This document shows, piece after piece, positions 47,397 through 56,942 of a DNA stretch of 64,000 bases. The position numbers and the translations under genes were made by a program. How positions within the stretch are numbered: position 1 is the stretch's first letter; every line of letters starts with the position of its first letter. The notes beneath the pieces were generated by a model that saw only the letters and a list, made by a program, of their open reading frames with translations, ran no database searches and was not told where the DNA came from. Source of the stretch: UBA6136 sp044351045 (GTDB lineage: Bacteria; Pseudomonadota; Gammaproteobacteria; Methylococcales; Methylococcaceae); NCBI GenBank assembly GCA_044351045.1, contig JBILGM010000011.1:1-64000 (forward strand). The letters run 5' to 3'.

Positions 47397-48350
47397 TTGT
47401 CAGCACAAAACCCCACAGCGCGAACACTGAATATCGATTTCATGAAATGGAGAGGGGTCGCCGTGATCGCCTCTTTAGTACTAAGTCTGTTGGCGATCAT
47501 TTCGCTAGGTTGGCATGGCTTGAATTTTGCTGTCGACTTTACCGGTGGTACAGTCATTGAAGTGAAATATGCCGATGCGCCTGACCTCAATGAAATCCGC
47601 TCAAATCTGGAGGAAGTCGGGTTCACCAGCCCCACCGTTCAGAATTTTGGCACGACCAGGGATGTCCTGATTCGGCTTGCGCCGCTGGACAAGGAGAGCG
47701 GAGAAGTTGGCAATGCCTTGCGTGAGAAGGTAGTCGAGGCACTCAATAAAAACCCGGCATTCAAGCCAGAAATTCACCGGATGGAATTCGTCGGTCCACA
47801 AGTAGGGGATGAACTGGTTGAAGGTAGCGTTATCGCCCTGATCGCATCTGCTTTTTTTATCGTTTTGTATGTGGCTTGGCGCTTTGAATATCGTTTTGCC
47901 TTGGGTGCCATTCTTGCGACCTTGCATGACATCACCATGATCCTCGGATTCTTTTCATTGCTGCAACTGGATTTCGACTTGACGGTATTTGCTGCCGTAT
48001 TAACTATCATGGGTTACTCGCTTAATGACACCATTGTCGTGTTTGACCGGGTTCGCGAAAACTTTCGCAAAATTCGACGCGCAGATTCACTTGATGTCAT
48101 CAATATTTCGATTAATGAAACCCTCGGCCGAACCTTGATGACGTCGTTCCTGACTTTTCTGACGGCTGTCGCCATGGCGATCTGGGGCGGTGATGTCCTT
48201 CGTAATTTCGGTTTGGCTTTAGTGGTCGGTATATTTGTCGGTACTTATTCTTCCATCTATGTCGCGACCGCGTTGGCGTACAAACTGGGTATTAGCCGTG
48301 CCGACATGCTAGAGCCGGAGAAGGAAGGCGCAACTGACGTCAGGCCCTGA
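47397..48350 (+). CDS. secF: protein translocase subunit SecF
   Basis: 317 residues from a TTG at 47397 preceded by TTAGGAGT. Six membrane segments, FAVDFTGGTVIEV at the P1 head, AVLTIMGYSLNDTIVVFDRVREN and NETLGRTLMTSFLTFL in the pump domain. Partner of SecD; ends at a strong terminator. Confidence 0.97.
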   Translation: MSAQNPTARTLNIDFMKWRGVAVIASLVLSLLAIISLGWHGLNFAVDFTGGTVIEVKYADAPDLNEIRSNLEEVGFTSPTVQNFGTTRDVLIRLAPLDKESGEVGNALREKVVEALNKNPAFKPEIHRMEFVGPQVGDELVEGSVIALIASAFFIVLYVAWRFEYRFALGAILATLHDITMILGFFSLLQLDFDLTVFAAVLTIMGYSLNDTIVVFDRVRENFRKIRRADSLDVINISINETLGRTLMTSFLTFLTAVAMAIWGGDVLRNFGLALVVGIFVGTYSSIYVATALAYKLGISRADMLEPEKEGATDVRP

Positions 48351-48369
48351 TTTCATCACTACACCACGC

Positions 48370-48396
48370 AAAAAGGCCGCTTTGAGTGGCCTTTTT
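48370..48396 (+). terminator. intrinsic terminator of secDF operon
   Basis: AAAAAGGCC / GGCCTTTTT stem with a 9-base loop, 20 bp after the secF stop. The A and T arms make it potentially bidirectional. Confidence 0.85.
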
Positions 48397-48442
48397 GTTA
48401 TCTGGGCCTTTGGCCTCTTACTACAACGCTGACTTTTTACCG

Positions 48443-50758
48443 ATGGATATCACGACCCGCATTGCCGAGGAACTCGGCGTCAAGCCCAGCCAGGTTCAGG
48501 CCGCCATCCATCTGCTGGATGAAGGGGCGACTGTGCCCTTTATCTCCCGCTATCGGAAGGAAGTCACGGGTGGGCTGGATGATACGCAGCTGCGCAATCT
48601 GGAAGCCCGTCTGGGTTATCTGCGTGAACTGGAAGAACGGCGTGCAACCGTGCTGGAGAGCATCCGCGGGCAGGGCAAGCTGACGCCGGAACTGGAGCAG
48701 GCCATTCTTGCGGCCGAAACCAAAACCCTGCTGGAGGATTTGTACCTTCCTTACAAAACCAAGCGTCGCACCAAGGCCCAGATTGCGCGGGAGGCGGGCC
48801 TGGAGCCACTGGCGCTGGACTTCCTGGCCAACCCGCAATTGAATCCTGAAGAAGAGGCCTTGCGCTATCTGAATCCGGATCTCGGATTTGCCGATGTCGC
48901 GGCAGTACTGGACGGGGCGCGGCAGATTCTCATGGAGCGCTTTGCCGAAAACCCGGCGACGGTGGCGGAAATTCGCGAGAAGGTCTGGCAAGAAGGCGTG
49001 CTGGTCTCTCATATGGCCGAGGGCAAGGAAATCGAGGGCGCCAAGTTTCGCGATTATTTTGAATACGACGAAGCTATCGCCAAAATCCCTTCGCATCGTG
49101 CGCTAGCCCTCTATCGAGGCCGCAATGAAAACATGCTCGACCTCACCCTCAAGCCCGGCAAGGACGACGAGGCCGCTCATGAATCCGCGCAAGGCATCAT
49201 TGGCCGCAACGAGGGCGTCGCGGCGCAGGGCCGGCCAGCGGATCGCTGGCTGGCGGATTGCGTGCGCTATGCCTGGAAGGTCAAGCTGTTCCCGCGCATC
49301 GATCTCGATCTGAAACAGCGGCTCAAAGATGCGGCGGAGGAGGAGGCGATTCGCGTCTTCGCGCTCAATCTCAAGGATTTGTTGCTGGCCGCTCCGGCTG
49401 GCCCCCGGGCGACGATGGGGCTGGACCCGGGCCTGAGAACCGGCGTCAAGGTGGCGGTGGTTGACAATACCGGCAAGCTGTTGGACACAGCCACCATTTA
49501 TCCTCATGTGCCGCGTAATGACTGGGACCGATCCATCGCGATGCTGGCGAATCTGGCCGAAAAGCATCAGGTTGACCTGATCGCCATCGGGAACGGTACC
49601 GCCTCGCGGGAGACCGATCAGCTGGCAGCCGATCTGATAAAGCGTCATTCGCAACTCGGGCTGACCCGTATCGTCGTCTCGGAAGCGGGTGCTTCGGTCT
49701 ATTCGGCCTCGGAACTGGCGGCCCGGGAATTCCCTGATCTGGATGTCTCCCTCCGGGGCGCCGTGTCCATTGCTCGTCGTCTGCAGGACCCGCTGGCGGA
49801 ACTGGTTAAGATCGAGCCTAAGGCCATCGGGGTCGGCCAGTACCAGCACGATATTAATCAGTCGCATCTGGCCAAAAGCCTGGATGCCGTGGTGGAAGAT
49901 TGCGTCAATGCCGTCGGCGTGGACGTGAATACGGCGTCCAGCTCACTGCTGCGTTATGTGTCCGGCCTGTCCGCCACGCTTAGCCAGAATATCGTCGACT
50001 TTCGCGACCAGAATGGCCCGTTCCATCGCCGTGAGGAGCTGAAAAAAATCCCACGCTTCGGCGACAAGACTTTCGAGCAGGCAGCCGGGTTTCTGCGCAT
50101 CATGAATGGGGCCAATCCGCTGGATGCATCATCGGTGCATCCGGAAGCCTACCCGGTGGTCGAGCGTATCCTGCGAGATACCGGACAGGACATTCGCTCG
50201 CTGATCGGCAATGCGGCGTTTCTGCGCGGCGTTAATGCCGAAACCTTCACCGATCAGCGCTTCGGTTTGCCGACCGTCACCGACATCCTCAAGGAACTGG
50301 AGAAGCCTGGCCGCGACCCGCGCCCGGAGTTCAAGACCGCGCAATTCAAGGACGGCGTATCAGAGATCAAGGATCTGAAGCCGGGCATGACGCTGGAAGG
50401 GGTGGTCACCAACGTAGCCAACTTTGGGGCGTTCGTGGATATCGGCGTCCATCAGGATGGCCTGGTGCACATCTCCCATCTGGCCGATAGCTTCGTCAAG
50501 GACCCGCGCCAGGTGGTCAAGGCCGGCGATGTGGTGAAGGTGAGGGTGCTGGAGGTGGATGCACCGCGTAAGCGCATTGCCCTTAGCATGAAAAGCGATG
50601 CGCCCGTGACGGCAAGTCGTGAATCTCGCTCGCAGGAGTCTCCCCGGAGCCGGCCGGACGGCCAGCGGTCCGCCTCGGTCAAGCCGAGGCAGGAAGCCCC
50701 GCAACCCGCCGGTGCCATGGCCGATGCGCTCAAGCGCGCCTTGAAGAAGAATCCATAG
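48443..50758 (+). CDS. tex: Tex-family RNA-binding transcription accessory protein
   Basis: 771 residues from the ATG at 48443; an earlier in-frame ATG lies inside the terminator. Domain order: Tex N-terminal helices (ATVPFISRYRKEVTGGLDD), YqgF-like RNase H fold (MGLDPGLRTGVKVAVVD), helix-hairpin-helix (VGVDVNTASSSLLRYVSGL, FRDQNGPFHRREELKKIPRFG) and a C-terminal S1 domain (LEGVVTNVANFGAFVDIGVHQDGLVHISHL), then a basic low-complexity tail. Linked to transcription/RNA quality control; monocistronic. Confidence 0.96.
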   Translation: MDITTRIAEELGVKPSQVQAAIHLLDEGATVPFISRYRKEVTGGLDDTQLRNLEARLGYLRELEERRATVLESIRGQGKLTPELEQAILAAETKTLLEDLYLPYKTKRRTKAQIAREAGLEPLALDFLANPQLNPEEEALRYLNPDLGFADVAAVLDGARQILMERFAENPATVAEIREKVWQEGVLVSHMAEGKEIEGAKFRDYFEYDEAIAKIPSHRALALYRGRNENMLDLTLKPGKDDEAAHESAQGIIGRNEGVAAQGRPADRWLADCVRYAWKVKLFPRIDLDLKQRLKDAAEEEAIRVFALNLKDLLLAAPAGPRATMGLDPGLRTGVKVAVVDNTGKLLDTATIYPHVPRNDWDRSIAMLANLAEKHQVDLIAIGNGTASRETDQLAADLIKRHSQLGLTRIVVSEAGASVYSASELAAREFPDLDVSLRGAVSIARRLQDPLAELVKIEPKAIGVGQYQHDINQSHLAKSLDAVVEDCVNAVGVDVNTASSSLLRYVSGLSATLSQNIVDFRDQNGPFHRREELKKIPRFGDKTFEQAAGFLRIMNGANPLDASSVHPEAYPVVERILRDTGQDIRSLIGNAAFLRGVNAETFTDQRFGLPTVTDILKELEKPGRDPRPEFKTAQFKDGVSEIKDLKPGMTLEGVVTNVANFGAFVDIGVHQDGLVHISHLADSFVKDPRQVVKAGDVVKVRVLEVDAPRKRIALSMKSDAPVTASRESRSQESPRSRPDGQRSASVKPRQEAPQPAGAMADALKRALKKNP

Positions 50759-50785
50759 CGTTCAAATCACCGAAACAGGTTGGGC

Positions 50786-50808
50786 GGGGGCCAAGTCGGC
50801 CCCCTTTT
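50786..50808 (+). terminator. intrinsic terminator of tex
   Basis: GGGGGCC / GGCCCCC stem with AAGTC loop and TTTT, 28 bp after the tex stop. Confidence 0.82.
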
Positions 50809-50818
50809 CAGCCTGTGT

Positions 50819-51206
50819 TCAGAAGGTCTGGGCATTGATAAAGACATGGGCCGCGATCAAGGCGGCATAGCCCAGCAGAATGGCGGGCATCCATTTCAAG
50901 TGAATCATGGGGGTACAAACGCCCTTGGCTTGGCCCAGGAGTGCCACGCCCGCCGCGGACCCGACCGACAGCAGACTGCCGCCTAGGCCGGCGGTAAGCA
51001 TTACCACATCAGCGCCTTGGATTAGCGCAGTTCTATGACTTCTTGCAGGACCACCACAAGATAAGCTAACACGAAAACCGTTAGCGCAAAAAAGCCAAGC
51101 CAATGCGAAGTCAGATCGAGCGTATTGTCATGGATAAAGGCTTTAGCGGCTCCAGGCAGGGAAAAAACGAAAGGAGAATCAGCAGTAAGGTGGCTGGTCG
51201 AGTCAT
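50819..51206 (-). pseudogene. nhaD remnant with large internal deletion
   Basis: On the minus strand the N-terminal part (signal peptide from ATG 51206, then NTLDLTSHWLGFFALTVFVLAYL and LQEVIELR) and the C-terminal part (TAGLGGSLLSVGSAAGVALLGQAKG, HLKWMPAILLGYAALIAAHVFINAQTF) of an NhaD antiporter are both present. About 350 internal residues are missing. The leader is frameshifted at a T6 run, and a TAA follows ELR where Lys is expected (LRKSKP). Same strand as the intact nhaD at 55.3 kb and closest to it in sequence style. Not functional. Confidence 0.8.
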
Positions 51207-51256
51207 GGGGATAACGAAAGTCATCGGATTTTTGAGGTGAACGGTTGATTACCAGT

Positions 51257-51433
51257 TCAAAGGCCGCCCTCGTTTTCCTGTATCCACTGGATCATGGCCT
51301 GTACCAGTTTCCAAGCTGAGAACAGCATCACGATGTAGATCGCCCATTCCTCTATGGAGACACTGGTCCGATCGGTATCAAGAATGGTCATGCCAAGGGC
51401 GCCAATCACTATTAAGGCAGCGTAATTAAACAT
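51257..51433 (-). CDS. small single-span membrane protein after pgaD
   Basis: 58 residues: MFNYAALIVIGALGMTIL, a polar segment DTDRTSVS, then a helix EEWAIYIVMLFSAWKLVQAM and an acidic end ENEGGL. TAGG lies about seven bases before the ATG. It starts 44 bp after the pgaD stop and could be the last gene of the pga transcript. Unrecognised; the amphipathic organisation and position argue that it is real. Confidence 0.45.
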   Translation of the reverse strand: MFNYAALIVIGALGMTILDTDRTSVSIEEWAIYIVMLFSAWKLVQAMIQWIQENEGGL

Positions 51434-51477
51434 GTGAGACCTATTGATTAAAGAGGGAACGGGCCATTATAAAATCC

Positions 51478-51909
51478 TTAAATTTGTTTGGCGTGGATTA
51501 TTTGGCCCTGGTTGTTGAATGTGACAGTCAGGGTCTTCCATTCCTTTGCTTTAGAGATGTCAACTTCTGTGAGAGCCAAAATTGGGATATTAGTAGGACT
51601 GTCTGATAAAGCACTTTTTGCCTCCTTGAGTTTCGTAGATAACGAGGTCCATAGCAACCATATCGATAGTATTGCGAGAACGGTCATGGCGTAAATCTGC
51701 AGAAGCTCAATCAGACTTTTGTACCCCCCGAACCATCGAACTTCTGCTGAAAAAGAGCGCATGCCGAGCAGCCAGCCACAGAGGGACACCAGCGGGACCA
51801 GAAAATAAATCCACAAGGACCAGCAGCCAAGAGATACGAAAAGGGCGCTTACCCTTTGCCCAAAGCTTTGGAGTTCAGGTGCCTCAATAATCAGTCCTTC
51901 TTCAGTCAT
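51478..51909 (-). CDS. pgaD: PgaD-like poly-GlcNAc synthase accessory protein
   Basis: 143 residues with two membrane helices (SALFVSLGCWSLWIYFLVPLVSLCGWLLG and LLQIYAMTVLAILSIWLLW), the size and layout of PgaD, which partners PgaC and is stabilised by cyclic-di-GMP. The sequence itself is weakly conserved; the call leans on its 4-bp overlap with pgaC. Confidence 0.8.
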   Translation of the reverse strand: MTEEGLIIEAPELQSFGQRVSALFVSLGCWSLWIYFLVPLVSLCGWLLGMRSFSAEVRWFGGYKSLIELLQIYAMTVLAILSIWLLWTSLSTKLKEAKSALSDSPTNIPILALTEVDISKAKEWKTLTVTFNNQGQIIHAKQI

Positions 51910-53189
51910 GATTTTCTCCTTAACCCTCTATCTAGCGTTACCCACACGGCTCGCTGTCCGCGCTTCTTTCGGACAGCTTTAAAAAAACCATTGGCATTGG
52001 TTCCCACATTGATCAGCCAATAGACGATCGGATACCAGATCATCCAATAATAGTGTCGGGCTACCGCCCCTGATTTTTGTTCATATCTAGAATCAATCCA
52101 AAGACTGATGCCAAACTGGATCAGGCAGGTGATGCTCAAGAGCATACTGGTCCAGCTGGGAGAGAGATCCTCGAGGCGTTCTTTATGAGTTTCCTGAAAA
52201 AATTCAAACGGCAAGAGAATGATTGTCAACAAAACCAAAAAAGACCAGATAAGGCTCACTACGGATTCCGCGTACAATGGCCACATCCTAAGCGAGCGCC
52301 ATTGCCACATTTGCCGAAAGTATCTCAGTAGAACTTCGACACCGCCTTGCGCCCAACGGCTGCGTTGCTTCCACAGTCCCACTAAGGTTTCAGGCATCAA
52401 TACCCAACAAAGCGCATTGGGTTCGAAGCGGATAGACCAGCCCGCCAGTTGCAGTTTCCAGCTGATGTCTATGTCCTCGGTAACCATGTCTGGGCTCCAG
52501 TAACCGACCTGATGTAGGGCAGATTTTCTGAAGGCACCGATCACACCAGAGATTGTAAAAATGCGCCCATACACACGCTGCGCCCTTTTGATCAAGCCAA
52601 CGATGGCAGAAAACTCACCAACCTGAATCCGACCCAGCAATGTTGAGCGATTGCGTATTCTTGGATTACCTGTAACCGCACCGACATCGACGTCCTCCAT
52701 GAAATGCCTGACCATCCAAAGGGTGGCGTCAGGTGAGAGCAGGGCATCGCCATCGATGCAAATCAAGATCTCATTTTCACTGAGGAGTGAAGCGGTTCTC
52801 AGGGCGATCGCTTTACCTTGGTTGGTGGCCAGGTTAATGACGCGTAATTGGGAATGCCTATTTGCAAGGTCAAGCAGGATTTCGAGGGTTTTGTCGCAGC
52901 TGCCATCATTGATGGCGATAATGTCATAGCTCGGATAATCCTGTTTCAAGCAATAGTGGATCGTTTCCCTAATGTTTTCTGCTTCATTGTGGCAAGGGAT
53001 CAGGATTGATACGGATGGGTACTGGATCTGCTCGGTCAGGGCAATGGGGTCGCCACCACATGTTCGCTCCCAACGCCAAAAATAGACCAATGCACCGATC
53101 ATCCAGACATAAGCCATGAATAAAGGATAGTAAAAGATGAAGCGGGAAACACCATCAGACAGGTCATTCCATGTTGGGGGGCTAAACAT
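51906..53189 (-). CDS. pgaC: poly-beta-1,6-N-acetylglucosamine synthase PgaC
   Basis: 427 residues, inner-membrane GT2 glycosyltransferase polymerising UDP-GlcNAc. Catalytic motifs: INDGSCDKTLEIL, CIDGDALLSPDATLW, TEDIDISWKLQLAG and the Q(x2)RW site KQRSRWAQGGVEVLL. Membrane helices at the N-terminus and three in the C-terminal quarter. Lies between pgaB and pgaD. Confidence 0.94.
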   Translation of the reverse strand: MFSPPTWNDLSDGVSRFIFYYPLFMAYVWMIGALVYFWRWERTCGGDPIALTEQIQYPSVSILIPCHNEAENIRETIHYCLKQDYPSYDIIAINDGSCDKTLEILLDLANRHSQLRVINLATNQGKAIALRTASLLSENEILICIDGDALLSPDATLWMVRHFMEDVDVGAVTGNPRIRNRSTLLGRIQVGEFSAIVGLIKRAQRVYGRIFTISGVIGAFRKSALHQVGYWSPDMVTEDIDISWKLQLAGWSIRFEPNALCWVLMPETLVGLWKQRSRWAQGGVEVLLRYFRQMWQWRSLRMWPLYAESVVSLIWSFLVLLTIILLPFEFFQETHKERLEDLSPSWTSMLLSITCLIQFGISLWIDSRYEQKSGAVARHYYWMIWYPIVYWLINVGTNANGFFKAVRKKRGQRAVWVTLDRGLRRKS

Positions 53190-53290
53190 AGAGCTGATCT
53201 CTGGTCAGGCTTGTATCCATTCCAAAGCGCTTTCGCCCAAATCGGTCGATTTTAATGGCAAATTCTGAAAGGCTGGAACAGCTTGTCATT

Positions 53291-55192
53291 TTATGGCAAT
53301 ACATCTACCGTAAAATCTTTTTTGATAATGTCTAGATTGGGTTGATTCTCGTACGCATTGTCTGGGTAATAACCAAAGTGGATTACACCGGCTTGCTTGA
53401 GTAATTTTATTTGATCAGTAAGCGTGCTCGGTAAGACGGGCTGCTGGGTTTTCCAATCAACCGACTGTAGCTCAAAGACAGCCTTTTTCAGTCCATTGGG
53501 GTGACTGGCAACCCGTTTAATTAATTCTCTAAGCCAGATGTCAGGTTTTTCAGCGTTTTCCATGAAGGGCATCGCTTCAATCGCCACATAGTCGTAATGG
53601 GCGAAGAAACTGGGAAAGGACTGGGCATACCATTCTTCACTATCCGGATGCATGACGGGCAAGGCGTAGAGGTTGCGGGCCGTTTTTATGTAGGGGCGAT
53701 AAAGTCTGGCCCGCTCAGATAAATAATCTGTAAATTGAGTCATCAACTCATTTTTTTTCTGGGACCAAATGAGTCTCGACTGAGGGGTGGCATGCAAATT
53801 CTCAAAAGTCTCAGCAAGTCCCCAAACTTCATGGGTAAACCGGAGAGCGATTGGCGACACATCTTCAAAATCCGAGAGTATGCCATCGTCATGAAAGAGT
53901 AGTCCGTCGAACGCACAATATTTGGCCAAGTCCTCATAAATGTCACCAACCCAGCGTCGTGCTTCCGGATTGAACGGCGAGATACGATCGTAAATGTGGC
54001 TTGACGATTGCGGTTTGCCATCCCTCCACTCCATGACCCTCCATTCCTTGGGTATATCGGCCTTGTAGGCCATCATTGGCATCCAGGCATAGACCTTGAC
54101 GCCGGCACGCGTTTTCAACTGCCAGGCAACACGATTGAATAAATCTCGCCGCACAGGCAAATGCCGGTTAGGGAAATAGAGTGCATCGGCACTGCCATCA
54201 CCGTCTGGATCGGAATAAGCCTGGAGATAAACCGTATTGGCTCCACTGGATCGAATCCGCTCGACGACAGAATCGAGATTCCGTTCGACCTGTTTACTGT
54301 CATTGTCATTGATGTAATCCATGTCCAGATGAATGACACGCAGGGGACGGTCGGCTCGTAACCCCTTAACAATCTTGGAAAATTGTTTCTGATCGGGATC
54401 ATCAGCAATCAGCAGCCGATGCATGGCTCGAAGGTCTGCGAATGTGTTTTTGTCATCCTTGAGTGCCATTGTGTAAGGCATGCCCGCGCTGCGGGAAGCG
54501 GCTAGCAATGCCTCATTGTATTCGCCGAAGGGCCAGACCATGAGACGTGGACGGATGCCCGCGTGCTGCCAGATAAAGTCGGCGCTTTTAGTCAATGAGG
54601 CCAGGATACGTTGCTGATACTCGGCATCATCCTCGTATTGCTCAAGATCCGTGTCAAAGACGTGGGTTGTCGCTGCTGCCTGCTCGTTCCCCTGTGGATT
54701 AGCCACCAGTCCGCGGTGCAGATCGTAGCTATGAGAGGCTATTTCCACCAAGCCTGATTGCTGTATTTCGCGAACTTCTGGCCAACTCAGGAGTTCCTTG
54801 TTGGCTGGTCGGTTATGGCTGTCGAGGCCATCCATCCAGCTCCCAACCAGTGCCACTACTGCAGGAAACCGATATTTTTTCAAAAGTGGAAATACTCGTT
54901 TGTAAAAGCTTTTGTAGCCATCGTCAAAGGTCAGTAGTACAGCCTTGTCCGGAAGAGCCTCGCCGCCACGGGCTGCCCTTATAACTTCATGGAGACTCAC
55001 TACCTGAAACCCTTGTTTTTTTAGCCAGGCCAGATGGCTCTCGAAGTGTTTCTGGCTGACTGCGACCCGATCAAAAGGTGGAGTACGCTCTTCCTCTGGA
55101 ATAATGTCGTGGTAGTTGAGGGCAATGAATTGATTATTGGACGCAAAGGCTGAACCTATTGCAAGGTAAAGTGCTAGGCCGATATATTTCAT
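53291..55192 (-). CDS. pgaB: poly-beta-1,6-N-acetylglucosamine N-deacetylase PgaB
   Basis: 633 residues. N-terminal CE4 deacetylase (LTFDDGYKSFYKRVFPLL with catalytic/metal Asp pair, ASHSYDLHRG with metal His) and a C-terminal glycosidase-like barrel (VIHLDMDYINDNDSKQ, LFHDDGILSD). The signal peptide (GLALYLAIGSAFAS) has no lipobox Cys, so unlike E. coli PgaB it is probably a soluble periplasmic protein. pgaA, the outer-membrane porin gene normally first in the operon, is absent; the neighbour upstream is nhaD. Confidence 0.93.
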   Translation of the reverse strand: MKYIGLALYLAIGSAFASNNQFIALNYHDIIPEEERTPPFDRVAVSQKHFESHLAWLKKQGFQVVSLHEVIRAARGGEALPDKAVLLTFDDGYKSFYKRVFPLLKKYRFPAVVALVGSWMDGLDSHNRPANKELLSWPEVREIQQSGLVEIASHSYDLHRGLVANPQGNEQAAATTHVFDTDLEQYEDDAEYQQRILASLTKSADFIWQHAGIRPRLMVWPFGEYNEALLAASRSAGMPYTMALKDDKNTFADLRAMHRLLIADDPDQKQFSKIVKGLRADRPLRVIHLDMDYINDNDSKQVERNLDSVVERIRSSGANTVYLQAYSDPDGDGSADALYFPNRHLPVRRDLFNRVAWQLKTRAGVKVYAWMPMMAYKADIPKEWRVMEWRDGKPQSSSHIYDRISPFNPEARRWVGDIYEDLAKYCAFDGLLFHDDGILSDFEDVSPIALRFTHEVWGLAETFENLHATPQSRLIWSQKKNELMTQFTDYLSERARLYRPYIKTARNLYALPVMHPDSEEWYAQSFPSFFAHYDYVAIEAMPFMENAEKPDIWLRELIKRVASHPNGLKKAVFELQSVDWKTQQPVLPSTLTDQIKLLKQAGVIHFGYYPDNAYENQPNLDIIKKDFTVDVLP

Positions 55193-55328
55193 TGTGGCTT
55201 ATGAGTGCTTTTATATTCCTTCAACCTGAGCTTGGTCAAGCCCTAATCCTAACCCGGAGCGTTATTATTGGATTATCTGCGTTTTTTAAGGGATATGATG
55301 TCTGAATAAAAAGTATATTGTAAAGGAC

Positions 55329-56786
55329 TCAAAAAAACCTTGAGTTGATAAGAAAGTGCGTGAAGATGCTGGCGGCATAGCCCAGTGCAATGACCGGCAT
55401 CCATTTAAGGTGGGACATGAACGAGTATATGCCTTTGGTTTGCCCCAAAAGCCCCACGCCCGCCGCTGAACCAATGGCCAACAGGCTACCGCCGACGCCA
55501 GCGGTCAGGGTGACCAGCAACCATTGCCCTTCGGAAATCTTCGGTGCCATCGTGAGTACCGCATACATGATGGTGCCGTTATCGATGAAGGCGGAAACAA
55601 TACCCACTAGCACATTAGCCACGGTGGGGTCCAGATCGGTGTACAAATAGTGGGAGGCAAGCGTCAGATAACCAATGAAGCTCAACCCCCCAACACTGAC
55701 CATGACGCCATAGAAAAAAAGCAACGTATCCCATTCCAGCCGCGAGACATTATGGAAAACGTCGAATATATTGTGTTGTTCGGGACTTTCGGGTTGCGAT
55801 GGTTCTGGTAGGGTTCCATTTTCATCCTGTTCGTTTAAGCCTTTAGTCGCAGTGAGTTCCTTGTGGCGGGAACTGTACAGGTAATAAAAATAGAAGCTCA
55901 GGTAGCTTAGGCCAGCCAGCATACCAGCGGCGGGAGGTAAATCCAGAAAGTTCTCGAAGCAGACCGCTGTGGCAATGGTCATGAAAAACAGCACGATGAT
56001 GCCCATGGCGCCCCGTCTCAGTGGAGCTGCCTGAGCGGCTGCCTTGGGCCGCTCCTTGGGTACCCAGAAGTGCATGATGGCGGCAGGCACCATAAAATTG
56101 ACGACAGCCGGCAGGAATAGCGCGAAGAAATGAGCAAATGGCACCACGCCTTTTTGCCAGACGAACAGGGTCGTGATGTCACCAAATGGGCTGAACGAGC
56201 CGCCGGCATTGGTCGCCACCACAATATTTACACAGGCTATGGTGATGAAACGCCGATTATCTTTGGCCATTGCCAAGACCACTGCGCCCATCAACAGGGC
56301 CGTGGTCAGGTTGTTGAGTACCGATGACATGAAGAAAGACAGGATGCCGGTAATCCAGAACAGCTTTCGGTATCCAAACCCCTTGCTTAATAACCAGACC
56401 CGAAGATTGTCGAAAACCCCCCGTTGCTCCATGGCATTGAGGTAGGTCATCGAGACCAGGATGAACAGAAACAGCTCAGCATAGCCTTCCAGTGTGCTGC
56501 GGAACGCATGTCCGGATTGTTCTCCTACCCCGCCTTTGACGTAAACCACAGAAATAAGCACCCAGATGATGCTGGCCGCCAGCACCATAGGCTTAGACTT
56601 TCTCAGCATGGTGGCTTCTTCGAGCATCGCCAGCACATAGGCCAGGAAGAAGATGCCCAGCGCACCGTAGCCCACCCAGTGATGGGTCAAGTCAAAATGC
56701 GGTGTCGTCGCCCCCTCGGCGGAGAGGCAGAGGGTAGGCAAGCTCAGCAAGGAGATGGCAAGGATCAGGTGTGTAAGCTTAACCAT
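55329..56786 (-). CDS. nhaD: NhaD-family Na+/H+ antiporter, canonical copy
   Basis: 485 residues with a cleavable-looking leader and about 12 membrane segments. Carries MSSVLNNLTTALLMG (residues 153-167) and NAGGSFSPFGDITTLFVWQ with Asp203, Thr205 and Thr206, the positions known to matter in NhaD proteins. A charged cytoplasmic loop (NEQDENGTLPEPSQPESPEQ) divides the protein. Exchanges Na+ or Li+ for H+ at alkaline pH. It lies 136 bp upstream of pgaB on the same strand. Confidence 0.93.
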   Translation of the reverse strand: MVKLTHLILAISLLSLPTLCLSAEGATTPHFDLTHHWVGYGALGIFFLAYVLAMLEEATMLRKSKPMVLAASIIWVLISVVYVKGGVGEQSGHAFRSTLEGYAELFLFILVSMTYLNAMEQRGVFDNLRVWLLSKGFGYRKLFWITGILSFFMSSVLNNLTTALLMGAVVLAMAKDNRRFITIACVNIVVATNAGGSFSPFGDITTLFVWQKGVVPFAHFFALFLPAVVNFMVPAAIMHFWVPKERPKAAAQAAPLRRGAMGIIVLFFMTIATAVCFENFLDLPPAAGMLAGLSYLSFYFYYLYSSRHKELTATKGLNEQDENGTLPEPSQPESPEQHNIFDVFHNVSRLEWDTLLFFYGVMVSVGGLSFIGYLTLASHYLYTDLDPTVANVLVGIVSAFIDNGTIMYAVLTMAPKISEGQWLLVTLTAGVGGSLLAIGSAAGVGLLGQTKGIYSFMSHLKWMPVIALGYAASIFTHFLINSRFF

Positions 56787-56942
56787 GGAGCGTTTTAATC
56801 TCGGATTTTTATAAAACTTTTGTGTGGCGTACGATGCTAATGGGTCTCGAAAGTTGCTTCATAGTAGCGCAGAAATGGTCTGCCACCACTGCGCAATAAA
56901 AGGCCGGGAGGCCGAGTTGATGCGCTACTCTCGACGCCAGAA

